Assembly (NCBI RefSeq): GCF_028680575.1
Contig: NZ_JAPCKI010000001.1
Coordinates: 659,781 to 723,780 of the forward strand
Direction of reading: 5' to 3'
Source: Acidovorax benzenivorans
GTDB lineage: Bacteria > Pseudomonadota > Gammaproteobacteria > Burkholderiales > Burkholderiaceae_C
DNA length: 64,000 bases
Made by a program: the position numbers and the translations under genes. Under the pieces are notes generated by a model. It worked only from the letters and a program-made list of their open reading frames with translations. It had not been told where the DNA came from and did not search any database. Positions 8,163-17,662 of this stretch are shown here, piece by piece. Positions within the stretch are counted from its first letter, which is position 1. Every line of letters begins with the position of its first letter.

Positions 8163-8855
8163 ATGACGGCGCCTGTGATCCGAGGCATTTCTTCCATGGC
8201 TACGCGCCAGGTGTTGGCCGACCTAGTGGCCGGTTTTGCGCAGCAGTCGGGCACGCAGGCCGCCATCGAATCGGTGGGCGGTGTGGACGCCGCCAAGCGC
8301 GTGGCCACCGGTGAGGCGTTCGACGTGGTCATCCTTGCGTCCGACGCCATCGACAAGCTTTTGGCTGCGGGCCACCTGCTGCCTGGCAGCAAGGTGGACT
8401 GGGTGCACTCCGGCGTGGCCGTGGCCGTGCCTGCAAGCGCTCCGCTGCCGGACATCAGCACCGAAGACGCCGTGCGCCAAGCCGTGCTGGCCGCGTCCAG
8501 TATCAGCCTGTCCACCGGCCCCAGCGGCGTGGCGCTGGCCAAACTGTTCGAGCGCTGGGGCATTGCCGACCAGATCGCCCCCCGCATGGTGCAGGCGCCC
8601 CCCGGCGTGCCCGTGGGCTCGCTGGTGGCCAAGGGCGAGGTGGCGCTGGGCTTTCAGCAATTGAGCGAGCTGCTGCATGTGCAGGGCATCGCCATCGTGG
8701 GCCCGCTGCCACCGGCCATCCAGATCACCACCACGTTTTCAGCAGGCATCAGCACGTTGTCGCAGCAGGTGGATGCAGCGCGTGCGCTGCTGGCCTACCT
8801 GGCCTCCCCCGCCGCAGAAGACGCCAAACGCAAGCAAGGCATGGAGCCTGCCTGA
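8163..8855 (+). CDS. ModA-like substrate-binding-domain protein without signal peptide
   Basis: Protein of 230 aa with the fold signature of molybdate-type (SBP_bac_11) binding proteins: VLADLVAGFAQQSG near residue 19, VGGVDAAKRVATGEAFDVVIL, then GPSGVALAKLFERWGI and GEVALGFQQLSELL. It starts MTAPVIRGISSMATR with no hydrophobic export signal, so it is probably cytoplasmic. It is the first gene of the apparent lig/pmd operon, with a good AGGAG site. In Comamonas this end of the operon carries pmdU, which as I recall is an oxalomesaconate tautomerase of a different (PrpF-like) family. The role here is unknown; small-molecule sensing or an isomerase-like function are guesses. Confidence 0.7.
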   Translation: MTAPVIRGISSMATRQVLADLVAGFAQQSGTQAAIESVGGVDAAKRVATGEAFDVVILASDAIDKLLAAGHLLPGSKVDWVHSGVAVAVPASAPLPDISTEDAVRQAVLAASSISLSTGPSGVALAKLFERWGIADQIAPRMVQAPPGVPVGSLVAKGEVALGFQQLSELLHVQGIAIVGPLPPAIQITTTFSAGISTLSQQVDAARALLAYLASPAAEDAKRKQGMEPA

Positions 8856-8890
8856 CCGATCACAAGAACACCTTCCAGGAGCACCAACAC

Positions 8891-9925
8891 ATGAGCCTCA
8901 TCATCGACTGCCACGGCCACTACACCACGGCCCCCAAGGCGCTGGAGAACTGGCGCAATGCGCAGATCGCCGGTATCAAAGACCCGGCGGCCATGCCCAA
9001 AGTGGCAGACCTGCACATCAGCGACGACGAACTGCGCGAGTCCATCGAGACCAACCAGCTCAAGCTGATGAAAGAGCGCGGCAGCGACATCACGCTGTTC
9101 AGCCCGCGCGCGAGTTTCATGGCCCACCACATTGGCGACTTCAACGTGTCCAGCACCTGGGCCGCCATCTGCAACGAGCTGTGCTACCGCGTCTCCACCC
9201 TGTTCCCTGACCACTTCGTGCCCGTGGCCATGCTGCCGCAGTCGCCCGGTGTCGATCCCGCCACCTGCATCCCCGAGCTGGAAAAGTGCGTGAAGGAATA
9301 CGGCGCCGTGGGCATCAACCTCAACCCAGACCCCTCTGGCGGCCACTGGACCAGCCCCCCGCTAACCGACAAACACTGGTACCCCATCTACGAAAAGATG
9401 GTGGAGTACGACCTGCCCGCCATGATCCACGTGAGCACCAGCTGCAACGCGTGCTTTCACACCACCGGCGCGCATTACCTGAACGCCGACACCACGGCCT
9501 TCATGCAGCTCATCCAGGGCGATCTGTTCAAGGACTTCCCCACGCTCAAGTTCCTGATTCCGCACGGTGGCGGTGCGGTGCCCTACCACTGGGGCCGCTT
9601 CCGCGGCCTGGCGCAGGAGATGAAAAAGCCTCTGCTGGACGAGCATGTGATGAACAACGTGTTCTTCGACACCTGCGTGTACCACCAGCCCGGCATCGAC
9701 CTGCTCAACACCGTGATCCCGGTGAAGAACGTGCTGTTTGCCAGCGAAATGATCGGCGCGGTGCGCGGTATCGACCCCACCACCGGCAACTACTACGACG
9801 ACACCAAGCGCTACATCGAGGCCTCCACCATCCTGAGTGCGCAAGACAAGCACCAGATCTACGAAGCCAACACGCGCCGTGTGTTTTCTCGACTCGATTC
9901 ACGCCTGAAGGCAAAGGGGCTCTGA
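8891..9925 (+). CDS. ligJ: 4-oxalomesaconate hydratase (amidohydrolase family, LigJ/PmdE type)
   Basis: Metal-dependent amidohydrolase-fold enzyme (344 aa). IIDCHGHY gives the HxH metal motif at His8/His10; further metal-site regions are MIHVSTSC near 180 and [19 protein letters not shown] near 225. The assigned reaction is hydration of 4-oxalomesaconate to 4-carboxy-4-hydroxy-2-oxoadipate, the fourth step of protocatechuate 4,5-cleavage. The assignment rests on family likeness and on the gene order J-K-I-A-B-C. The next gene starts one base after its stop. Confidence 0.88.
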   Translation: MSLIIDCHGHYTTAPKALENWRNAQIAGIKDPAAMPKVADLHISDDELRESIETNQLKLMKERGSDITLFSPRASFMAHHIGDFNVSSTWAAICNELCYRVSTLFPDHFVPVAMLPQSPGVDPATCIPELEKCVKEYGAVGINLNPDPSGGHWTSPPLTDKHWYPIYEKMVEYDLPAMIHVSTSCNACFHTTGAHYLNADTTAFMQLIQGDLFKDFPTLKFLIPHGGGAVPYHWGRFRGLAQEMKKPLLDEHVMNNVFFDTCVYHQPGIDLLNTVIPVKNVLFASEMIGAVRGIDPTTGNYYDDTKRYIEASTILSAQDKHQIYEANTRRVFSRLDSRLKAKGL

Positions 9926-9926
9926 C

Positions 9927-10610
9927 ATGTTTGAACTTGGCGTTGTCTACCGCAACATCACCCGCGCCGACCGCGCAGCTGCCGACGGTCTGGCCGCCCT
10001 CGGCTCGGCCACTGTGCACGAGGCCATGGGCCGCGTGGGCCTGCTCAAGCCCTATATGCGCCCCATCTACGGCGGCCAGCAGGTCAGTGGCACGGCGGTT
10101 ACCGTGCTGCTGCAGCCGGGCGACAACTGGATGATGCATGTGGCGGCCGAGCAGATTCAGCCCGGCGACATCGTGGTGGCAGCCGTCACTTCGGAGTGCA
10201 CCGACGGCTACTTTGGCGACCTGCTGGCCACGTCCTTCCAGGCGCGTGGCGCCCGTGCGCTCATCATCGACGCCGGTGTGCGCGACGTGAAGACGCTGCA
10301 GGAGATGAACTTCCCCGTGTGGAGCCGCGCCATCAGCAGCAAGGGCACCATCAAGGCCACGCTGGGCTCGGTCAACATCCCCGTGGTGTGCGCCGGTGCA
10401 CTCGTCACGCCGGGCGACGTGATCGTGGCCGACGACGACGGTGTGGTGTGCGTGCCCGCCGCCCGCGCGGTGGAGACCCTGGCTGCCGCCCAAAAGCGCG
10501 AGAGCTTTGAAGGCGAAAAACGCGCCAAGCTGGCCAGCGGCGTGCTGGGCCTGGATATGTACAACATGCGCCCCGGCCTGGAGAAGGCGGGCCTCAAGTA
10601 CATCGATTGA
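9927..10610 (+). CDS. ligK: 4-carboxy-4-hydroxy-2-oxoadipate aldolase (RraA-like class II, LigK/PmdF type)
   Basis: Class II pyruvate aldolase (227 aa) that splits 4-carboxy-4-hydroxy-2-oxoadipate into pyruvate and oxaloacetate, the last step of the pathway. The RraA-fold metal and substrate motif D-x20-R-D is exact: Asp98, then Arg119-Asp120, within [10 protein letters not shown]...IIDAGVRD. The C-terminal extension ending [10 protein letters not shown] is typical of the aldolase branch rather than RraA itself. It starts at ATG 9927, one base after ligJ. A palindromic repeat follows its stop. Confidence 0.9.
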   Translation: MFELGVVYRNITRADRAAADGLAALGSATVHEAMGRVGLLKPYMRPIYGGQQVSGTAVTVLLQPGDNWMMHVAAEQIQPGDIVVAAVTSECTDGYFGDLLATSFQARGARALIIDAGVRDVKTLQEMNFPVWSRAISSKGTIKATLGSVNIPVVCAGALVTPGDVIVADDDGVVCVPAARAVETLAAAQKRESFEGEKRAKLASGVLGLDMYNMRPGLEKAGLKYID

Positions 10611-10617
10611 ACACAAG

Positions 10618-10680
10618 TTTCAAGTGTTTTTGGCCTCTGGCGCATATCTATAAAGCGCTGGTAGCTATTATTTGCATAGC
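10618..10680 (+). repeat. 60-bp palindromic repeat (copy R1), inside the lig operon
   Basis: Begins TTTCAAGTGTTTTTGGCCTC, identical over these 20 bases to the copy inside murU (25817). A GCGC...GCGC inverted core follows, then an AGCTAT/ATAGC end. It fills the ligK-ligI gap. AT-richer than its surroundings. Confidence 0.85.
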
Positions 10681-10693
10681 AAGGTAGTCGCCC

Positions 10694-11623
10694 ATGTCTG
10701 AGTTCACTAAAACCCCCGGCTGGCTGGACTGGTACACCGGCCCCAGCAAGCCCCGCTTTCAGGTGCCCGCAGGCGCTGTCGATGCCCACTGTCACGTGTT
10801 TGGCCCCGGTGCCGAGTTCCCCTACGCCCCCGAGCGCAAGTACACGCCCTGCGACGCCAGCAAGGCGCAGCTGTACGCGCTGCGCGACCACCTGGGCTTT
10901 GCGCGCAATGTGGTGGTGCAGGCCACCTGCCACGGTGCGGACAACCGCGCCATGGTCGATGCGCTGGTGCACTCCGGCGGCAAGGCGCGCGGCGTGGCCA
11001 CCGTCAAGCGCTCGGTCACCGATGAAGAGCTGCAGGCCATGCACGACGCTGGTGTGCGCGGCGTACGCTTCAACTTCGTCAAGCGCCTGGTGGACTTCAC
11101 GCCCAAGGACGAGCTGATGGAGATTGCCGCGCGCATCCACAAGCTGGGCTGGCATGTGGTCATCTACTTCGAGGCGGTAGACCTGCCCGAGCTGTGGGAC
11201 TTCTTCACCGCACTGCCCACCACCGTGGTGGTGGACCACATGGGCCGCCCCGATGTGAACAAGCCCGTGGACGGACCAGAGTTTGAGCTGTTCCTCAAGT
11301 TCATGCGCCAGCACCCCAACGTGTGGAGCAAGGTGAGCTGCCCAGAGCGCCTCTCTGTGACCGGCCCCAAGGCGCTGAACGGTGAGCAGAACGCCTACAC
11401 CGACGTGATCCCGTTCGCCCGCCGGGTGGTGCAAGAGTTCCCCGACCGCGTGCTGTGGGGCACCGACTGGCCGCACCCCAACCTCAAGGACCACATGCCT
11501 GACGATGGCCTGCTGGTGGACTTCATCCCGCACATTGCAACGACACCGGAGCTGCAAAAGAAACTGCTGGTGGACAACCCCATGCGCCTGTACTGGCCCG
11601 AAGAAGTCACCGTGGAGGACTGA
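10694..11623 (+). CDS. ligI: 2-pyrone-4,6-dicarboxylate hydrolase (LigI/PmdD type)
   Basis: Amidohydrolase-superfamily lactonase (309 aa) that opens 2-pyrone-4,6-dicarboxylate to 4-oxalomesaconate. The HxH motif VDAHCHVFGPG (His32, His34) and the catalytic-Asp region LWGTDWPHPN (Asp258) are present, and VVDHMGRP near 180 is typical. It begins after an 83-bp gap occupied by a palindromic repeat, so it may have uneven expression relative to ligJK. ligA follows four bases after its stop. Confidence 0.93.
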   Translation: MSEFTKTPGWLDWYTGPSKPRFQVPAGAVDAHCHVFGPGAEFPYAPERKYTPCDASKAQLYALRDHLGFARNVVVQATCHGADNRAMVDALVHSGGKARGVATVKRSVTDEELQAMHDAGVRGVRFNFVKRLVDFTPKDELMEIAARIHKLGWHVVIYFEAVDLPELWDFFTALPTTVVVDHMGRPDVNKPVDGPEFELFLKFMRQHPNVWSKVSCPERLSVTGPKALNGEQNAYTDVIPFARRVVQEFPDRVLWGTDWPHPNLKDHMPDDGLLVDFIPHIATTPELQKKLLVDNPMRLYWPEEVTVED

Positions 11624-11627
11624 CACC

Positions 11628-12937
<1,310 letters not shown>

Positions 12938-12950
12938 AAGGACACACACC

Positions 12951-13904
12951 ATGACCATCAAAGTCGCACTCGCAGGCGCTGGCGCCTTCGGCATCAAGCA
13001 CCTGGACGGCATCCAAAACATCGACGGCGTCGAGGTCGTCTCCCTCATCAGCCGCGACCTGGCCAAGACCCAGGAAGTGGCCGACAAGTACGGCATCAAG
13101 CACGTCACCACCGAGCTGAAGGACAGCCTGGCCATCAAAGAAGTGGACGCTGTCATCCTGTGCACACCCACGCAGATGCACGCCAGCCAGACCATCGCCT
13201 GCCTGGAGGCTGGCAAGCATGTGCAGGTCGAGATCCCGCTGTGCGACATCCTGGCCGATGGCGAGAAGGTCGTCGCCCTGCAAAAGCAGACGGGCCTGGT
13301 GGCCATGTGTGGCCACACGCGCCGCTTCAACCCCAGCCACCAGTACGTGCACAAGAAAATCACGGCGGGCGAGTTCAACATCCAGCAGATGGATGTGCAG
13401 ACCTACTTCTTCCGCCGCACCAACATGAACGCGCTGGGCCAGGCCCGTAGCTGGACGGACCACCTGCTGTGGCACCACGCTGCCCACACCGTGGACCTGT
13501 TCGCCTACCAGGCGGGCAGCCCCATCGTCAAAGCCAATGCCATCCAGGGCCCCATCCACAAGGACCTGGGCATCGCCATGGACATGAGCATCCAGCTCCA
13601 GGCCGCCAATGGTGCGATCTGCACGCTGAGCTTGAGCTTCAACAACGACGGCCCGTTGGGCACCTTCTTCCGCTACATCGGCGACACGGCGACCTACATC
13701 GCGCGCTATGACGACCTGTTCAATGGCAAGGAAGAAAAGATCGATGTGAGCAAGGTCGATGTGAGCATGAACGGCATTGAGCTGCAGGACCGCGAGTTCT
13801 TCGCCGCCATCCAGGAAGGCCGCGAGCCCAACGCCAGCGTGGCGCAGGTGCTGCCGTGCTACCAGGTGCTGCACGACCTGGAGCAGCAGCTCAACGCGGG
13901 CTGA
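12951..13904 (+). CDS. ligC: 4-carboxy-2-hydroxymuconate-6-semialdehyde dehydrogenase LigC
   Basis: Gfo/Idh/MocA-family NAD(P)-dependent dehydrogenase (317 aa). It oxidises the hemiacetal of the ring-cleavage product to 2-pyrone-4,6-dicarboxylate, the substrate of LigI. Rossmann motif VALAGAGAFGIKHLDG lies at residues 5-20, and GKHVQVEIPL near 87-96 matches the family EKP-like strand. It is the last gene of the operon; a palindromic repeat begins directly at its stop codon. Confidence 0.94.
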   Translation: MTIKVALAGAGAFGIKHLDGIQNIDGVEVVSLISRDLAKTQEVADKYGIKHVTTELKDSLAIKEVDAVILCTPTQMHASQTIACLEAGKHVQVEIPLCDILADGEKVVALQKQTGLVAMCGHTRRFNPSHQYVHKKITAGEFNIQQMDVQTYFFRRTNMNALGQARSWTDHLLWHHAAHTVDLFAYQAGSPIVKANAIQGPIHKDLGIAMDMSIQLQAANGAICTLSLSFNNDGPLGTFFRYIGDTATYIARYDDLFNGKEEKIDVSKVDVSMNGIELQDREFFAAIQEGREPNASVAQVLPCYQVLHDLEQQLNAG

Positions 13905-13967
13905 TTTCAAGCCAAATTGGCCGGTGGCGCCGATAAATAAAGCGCAGACAGCTATTAATATGATAGC
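13905..13967 (+). repeat. 60-bp palindromic repeat (copy R9), 3' of ligC
   Basis: Starts TTTCAAGCC directly after the ligC TGA, with GGCGC...AAGCGC core and AGCTATTAATATGATAGC end. The end can itself form a hairpin. Same orientation as R1; likely serves as the operon's 3' end structure. Confidence 0.8.
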
Positions 13968-14136
13968 TATCTGCGCTGACGGGCTGGCGCACTACAATGC
14001 GCGCCACAGGTGCTGAGGGGCGCCTGCCCGCACAAGAGGCTCTCACCCTCACGTCACTGTCTTGCAGACCCTGACAGACCTTTGCCTTCATCGGCCCTTT
14101 GCGGGAAGGGCCGGTTATGCAAACCAGGAACCTGTC

Positions 14137-14562
14137 ATGGAAGCTCCCTCCTCCCGTCCCGAATCGTCCCCCCACGTCCCGCCAGCCTCGCAGGACGGCG
14201 CAGCGCCGCTTGTGCCCCGTGGCGAACGCAAGCGCGAGCTGCTGCGCCACTACAAGGACAACCCGCCCGATGCGGGTGTGTACGCCATCCGCTGCACCGC
14301 CAGCGGCCACGCCGGGGTGCAGGTGCATGCGTCCATGAATGTCGCTGGCGCCATCAACCGCGCCCGGTTTCAGTTGCGCATGCGCAGCCACACCGACAAG
14401 CGCCTGCAGCAGCAGTGGCAGCAGCACGGCGAGGCCGCGTTCAGCTTTGAGGTGCTGGACGTGCTCAAACGCCGCGAAGACGCCACCGAGGCCGAGCGGC
14501 GCGACGACCTGGCCGCGCTGCTGGCACTGTGGCGCGAAGAGCTGGGAGTGGATGCTGCATGA
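14137..14562 (+). CDS. GIY-YIG-like nuclease family protein
   Basis: Protein of 141 aa. After a disordered Pro/Ser-rich start, PPDAGVYAIRCTASG (about 43-57) matches the first strand of the GIY-YIG fold (GVY for GIY). The second motif is weak (HAGVQV where YVG is expected), so nuclease activity is doubtful. A conserved NRARFQLRMRSH follows and the C-terminus is helical. It starts at ATG 14137 (AGGAA upstream) and overlaps the next gene by four bases (ATGA). Function unknown. Confidence 0.65.
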   Translation: MEAPSSRPESSPHVPPASQDGAAPLVPRGERKRELLRHYKDNPPDAGVYAIRCTASGHAGVQVHASMNVAGAINRARFQLRMRSHTDKRLQQQWQQHGEAAFSFEVLDVLKRREDATEAERRDDLAALLALWREELGVDAA

Positions 14563-15035
14563 GCACCACCTCCACACCGCTCGATGAACTCAAGACCCGC
14601 GCGCGCATTGCGCTCAATGCGGCACGGCGCGCTGGCGACCATGACGCCAAACTGCGCCATTGCCTGAACGATGCGGCGCGCCAGGTGGGGTTTGTGCACT
14701 GGGACCATGCGCGCACCGTGCTGGGCGGCTTTGCGCGGCCGGGGGACGACTTTGGCACCTTCTGGCACGCCCCGCGCACGGGCATCCTGCTCAACCAGTG
14801 GTTTGCCAGCCATGCCGAGGCCCGCGCGGTGCACGCGCAAGACCCCGGCGCCTTCGTGTTGCCCTACCGGCGGCAGTGCATGCTGGTGCAGGCGGAGTTT
14901 GTGGCAGAGCTGGGCCTGAACCCGCAGGACCCCGCATGGGCCGCTCTGGGCCGCGACCTGGTGGCCGGGTATGGCTGCCCGGCCTGGGGGCGGCTGGTGG
15001 GGCTGCGTCTGGCGCAGATGCGGGCGTGGGCGTAG
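14559..15035 (+). CDS. Conserved hypothetical protein
   Basis: Protein of 158 aa, translationally coupled to the GIY-YIG-like gene through an ATGA overlap. I do not recognise the family. It has a basic helical N-terminus (LKTRARIALNAARRAG) and a Trp- and Arg-rich middle, with no membrane segment or signal peptide. The coupling suggests that the two proteins act together. Confidence 0.6.
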   Translation: MSTTSTPLDELKTRARIALNAARRAGDHDAKLRHCLNDAARQVGFVHWDHARTVLGGFARPGDDFGTFWHAPRTGILLNQWFASHAEARAVHAQDPGAFVLPYRRQCMLVQAEFVAELGLNPQDPAWAALGRDLVAGYGCPAWGRLVGLRLAQMRAWA

Positions 15036-15076
15036 CGCGCATCCGCTGCCGACTGCTGTGTGGCCTCTGTGTGGCC

Positions 15077-15694
15077 TTACTGCGGGCGCAACGCGGTCTT
15101 GTGCTCAATGATGCGCGACACCAGGCCGTAGTCCACCGCCTCCTCGGCCGACAGCCAGTGGTCGCGCTCAATGTCGGCCAGCACCACGTCCAGCGGCTTG
15201 CCGGTCTGCTGGGCGATGGTGTGTGCAATGCGCTCGCGCGCCTTCACGATCTCCCGCGCCTGGATGGCGATGTCGCTGGCCGGGCCCCCGGCGCCCCCGC
15301 TGGGCTGGTGGATCAGAAAGCGCGTGTTCGGCAGGCAAAACCGCCGCTCGCGCGGCGCGGCCAGGTACAGGTGCGTGGCCGCGCTGCCCACCCAGCCGGT
15401 GCCGATCATGTTCACCGGCGCGGTGATAAAGCGCACCAGGTCGTGCAAGGTGTCGCCCGACTCCAGGTGCCCGCCGGGCGAACTCACCAGCATGTCGATG
15501 GGCTCGGCGCTGTCGGCATCCAGCGCAATCAGCCGCCGCGCCACATCGGCGGCCAGGGTGTCGGTGATGGTGCCGAAGACCAGCAGGGTGCGGGCCTTGA
15601 AGGCTTTTTCTTCCAGGTAAGACGTGCGCGGCTCGGTGCCGTAGGTGGGGGCAGAAGGGGGTGCGGTGGTGTCCAGCGTGTCTAGCGTATCCAT
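15077..15694 (-). CDS. ClpP-family serine protease (paralogue)
   Basis: ATP-dependent Clp protease proteolytic-subunit homologue (205 aa). The catalytic triad is intact: Ser104 in WVGSAAT, His129 in LIHQPSGG and Asp178 in ERDHWLSAEEA. The oxyanion strand SSPGGHLESG is present. The serine context GSAA differs from the usual ASMGA of housekeeping ClpP. No clpX, clpA or trigger-factor gene is adjacent, so this is probably a second ClpP rather than the clpP-clpX copy. The first 20 residues are low-complexity. Confidence 0.85.
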   Translation of the reverse strand: MDTLDTLDTTAPPSAPTYGTEPRTSYLEEKAFKARTLLVFGTITDTLAADVARRLIALDADSAEPIDMLVSSPGGHLESGDTLHDLVRFITAPVNMIGTGWVGSAATHLYLAAPRERRFCLPNTRFLIHQPSGGAGGPASDIAIQAREIVKARERIAHTIAQQTGKPLDVVLADIERDHWLSAEEAVDYGLVSRIIEHKTALRPQ

Positions 15695-15762
15695 AGGGCC
15701 AAGTCCTTGAAAAGAGTGAGAGGACTGCCTTGACGAACGAGACGCGCCGGGCGTGACACTCC

Positions 15763-17094
15763 TTAGACCGCAGCCACGCGCTGACCCGCCGCAATGGTGG
15801 GCGGCGCCGCATTCAGCGTTTCGATCGCAAACCCAGCCGCCGCCTTGTACCGGGCCATGAAGCCCTCGCGTTCCTCGCGCGGCAGCACATCGTCAATGTG
15901 GTCGAACACACCGCCGCAGCGCTCGTCCACCATCCCCAGCAGGCCAAAGGGGCCAGAGCCCCGGTTGCGCAGCACCAGCGCCGAGATGTCCTTGCACAGC
16001 TTGTCGTCGTAGGCGCACAGCGCCTGCGGGCCCACGCCATGCGCAATCAACTGCGCCCCCAGCACGCGCGCATCCACGATGGCCTGGCTGGCACCGTTGG
16101 AGCCCACGGGGTACATCACATGCGCCGCATCGCCCAGCAGCGCCACGCGGCCGTCTACCCAGGTGGGCACGGGGTCGCGGTCGATCATGGGGTACTCAAA
16201 AATGTCCTTGGCGCCGCGCAACATGGCGGGCACGTCCAGCCAGCTGTAGTTCCAGCCTTCAAAGTGGTGAGCGAATTCCTCCAGCGCCACACGCCGGTTC
16301 CAGTCGCCCTGCTGCCAGCCGCCCTGGTTGTCCACCGTGATCTCGGCGATCCAGTTGATGGTGGCCAGGCCCGTGACCGGGTCTGGCGGCGTGATGGGGT
16401 AGCACACCACGCGGTGCCGCAGCGAGCCCACGCCCACAAACGAAGCACCCGTGCGCACCGGCACCCCCGGCGTGGTGCCTCGCCACATGATGGCGCCGCC
16501 CCACTGGATGGGCGGCTGCGTGGGGTGCATTTGCGCCCGCACGGCAGAGTGCAGGCCATCGGCGGCAATCAGCAGCGAGCCTGCCACCTCCCGCCGCTCT
16601 CCGTCGCGGGTCTCGATGAGTGCGGTCACGCCCTCCGCATCCTGCCGGTAGCCCACCACACGCTGCCCCAGCTGCACGGCATCGTCGCCCAGGCGCTCTT
16701 TCACGGCGTTGAACAGCATCATCTGCAACTGCCCCCGGTGCACCGAATACTGCGGCCAGTGGTAGCCCGCCTGCAGGCCACGTGGCTCGGCGTACACCTC
16801 GTTCCCGTTGCGCCCCACCAGCGCCCATTCGCGCGCCTGCAGGCCAATGGTGTCCAGCACCTCGTTGCCAAACCCCAGGTCGTGCAGCTCACGCACGGCG
16901 TTGGGCTGCAGGTTGATGCCCACGCCCAGCGGCTGCAGCTCTGGCACCGATTCAAAGACGATGCAGGGCACACCGATCTGGTGCAGGGTGAGGGCAGTGG
17001 CCATGCCACCGATGCCGCCACCGGCGATCAGCACAGGGCGGGGCGAAGAGGGGTGTGAAGGAGTAGGTGCGCCAGACATGCGGAGATTGTCCAT
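15763..17094 (-). CDS. PhzS-like FAD-dependent monooxygenase
   Basis: Group A flavoprotein hydroxylase (443 aa from ATG 17094). FAD-binding GGGIGGMATALTLHQIG is near the start, the second flavin motif GRVALLGDAAHVMYP lies near residue 300, and NGASQAIVDARVLG follows. Segments such as PLGVGINLQPNAVREL, WPQYSVHRGQLQMM and EYPMIDRDPVPTW closely match PhzS, which hydroxylates a phenazine carboxylate. No phenazine genes are present, so the true substrate, perhaps another aromatic acid, is unknown. Starts at 17079 (ATG) or 17118 (GTG) are also possible, and none has a good ribosome site. Confidence 0.82.
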   Translation of the reverse strand: MDNLRMSGAPTPSHPSSPRPVLIAGGGIGGMATALTLHQIGVPCIVFESVPELQPLGVGINLQPNAVRELHDLGFGNEVLDTIGLQAREWALVGRNGNEVYAEPRGLQAGYHWPQYSVHRGQLQMMLFNAVKERLGDDAVQLGQRVVGYRQDAEGVTALIETRDGERREVAGSLLIAADGLHSAVRAQMHPTQPPIQWGGAIMWRGTTPGVPVRTGASFVGVGSLRHRVVCYPITPPDPVTGLATINWIAEITVDNQGGWQQGDWNRRVALEEFAHHFEGWNYSWLDVPAMLRGAKDIFEYPMIDRDPVPTWVDGRVALLGDAAHVMYPVGSNGASQAIVDARVLGAQLIAHGVGPQALCAYDDKLCKDISALVLRNRGSGPFGLLGMVDERCGGVFDHIDDVLPREEREGFMARYKAAAGFAIETLNAAPPTIAAGQRVAAV

Positions 17095-17182
17095 GCAATG
17101 GTCTGCGGGACTTGTCACGGATGGCGCTGCTGTGGATGGCGGGTGGCTTTTGCTGCGGGCTGTGCCGGTTCAGCCAGCTCTG

Positions 17183-17530
17183 TCAGGCGTAGGTATCGAC
17201 GTTGCTTCCCAGGCCAGAGGTTCGGTCTTCAGCGGATGCAGCCTTTTGCTTGTGCGCAGCCCCGGCTGCGCCCTCAGCTTTCGCCACCTGGGCCTTCTGC
17301 TGCTCTTGCTGCTGCGCACGCTGTATTGCCGCAATCTGGGCTTGCACCATCTGGATCTTGGCCTGCAGCAACTTGGACTTCTCCTGCTTCGCCTTCGCGT
17401 CCAGGTTGGAGCTGGCTACGCCCTTGAGCTCATCCGTCAGCTCGCGCAACTGTTTTTGCAGCTTGGCGATGTCGCCGCCGCTGGATGAGGAAACCCTGCT
17501 GGTTGACGCGGATGTGCTGGAGACTTGCAT
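17183..17530 (-). CDS. FlxA-like coiled-coil protein
   Basis: Small protein (115 aa): a Ser/Thr-rich start, then a long amphipathic helix (about residues 20-85) of the form IAKLQKQLRELTDELK...KSKLLQAKIQMVQAQIAAIQRAQQQ, rich in Gln and Lys, predicted as a coiled coil. It resembles FlxA-family proteins of unknown function. No signal peptide or membrane segment is seen. The ribosome site is weak. Confidence 0.6.
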   Translation of the reverse strand: MQVSSTSASTSRVSSSSGGDIAKLQKQLRELTDELKGVASSNLDAKAKQEKSKLLQAKIQMVQAQIAAIQRAQQQEQQKAQVAKAEGAAGAAHKQKAASAEDRTSGLGSNVDTYA

Positions 17531-17662
17531 CTCTGATTATCGGCAAGTCGTCGAGAAAATTGACTGGGGCCAGCCACTGCGGATGACGAGAGATCATTCA
17601 CGCAACCGGCCACCATCGTCTGCTGCCGTGTTGTTCCCACCAGCCTGTGGCACCATGCGCCG

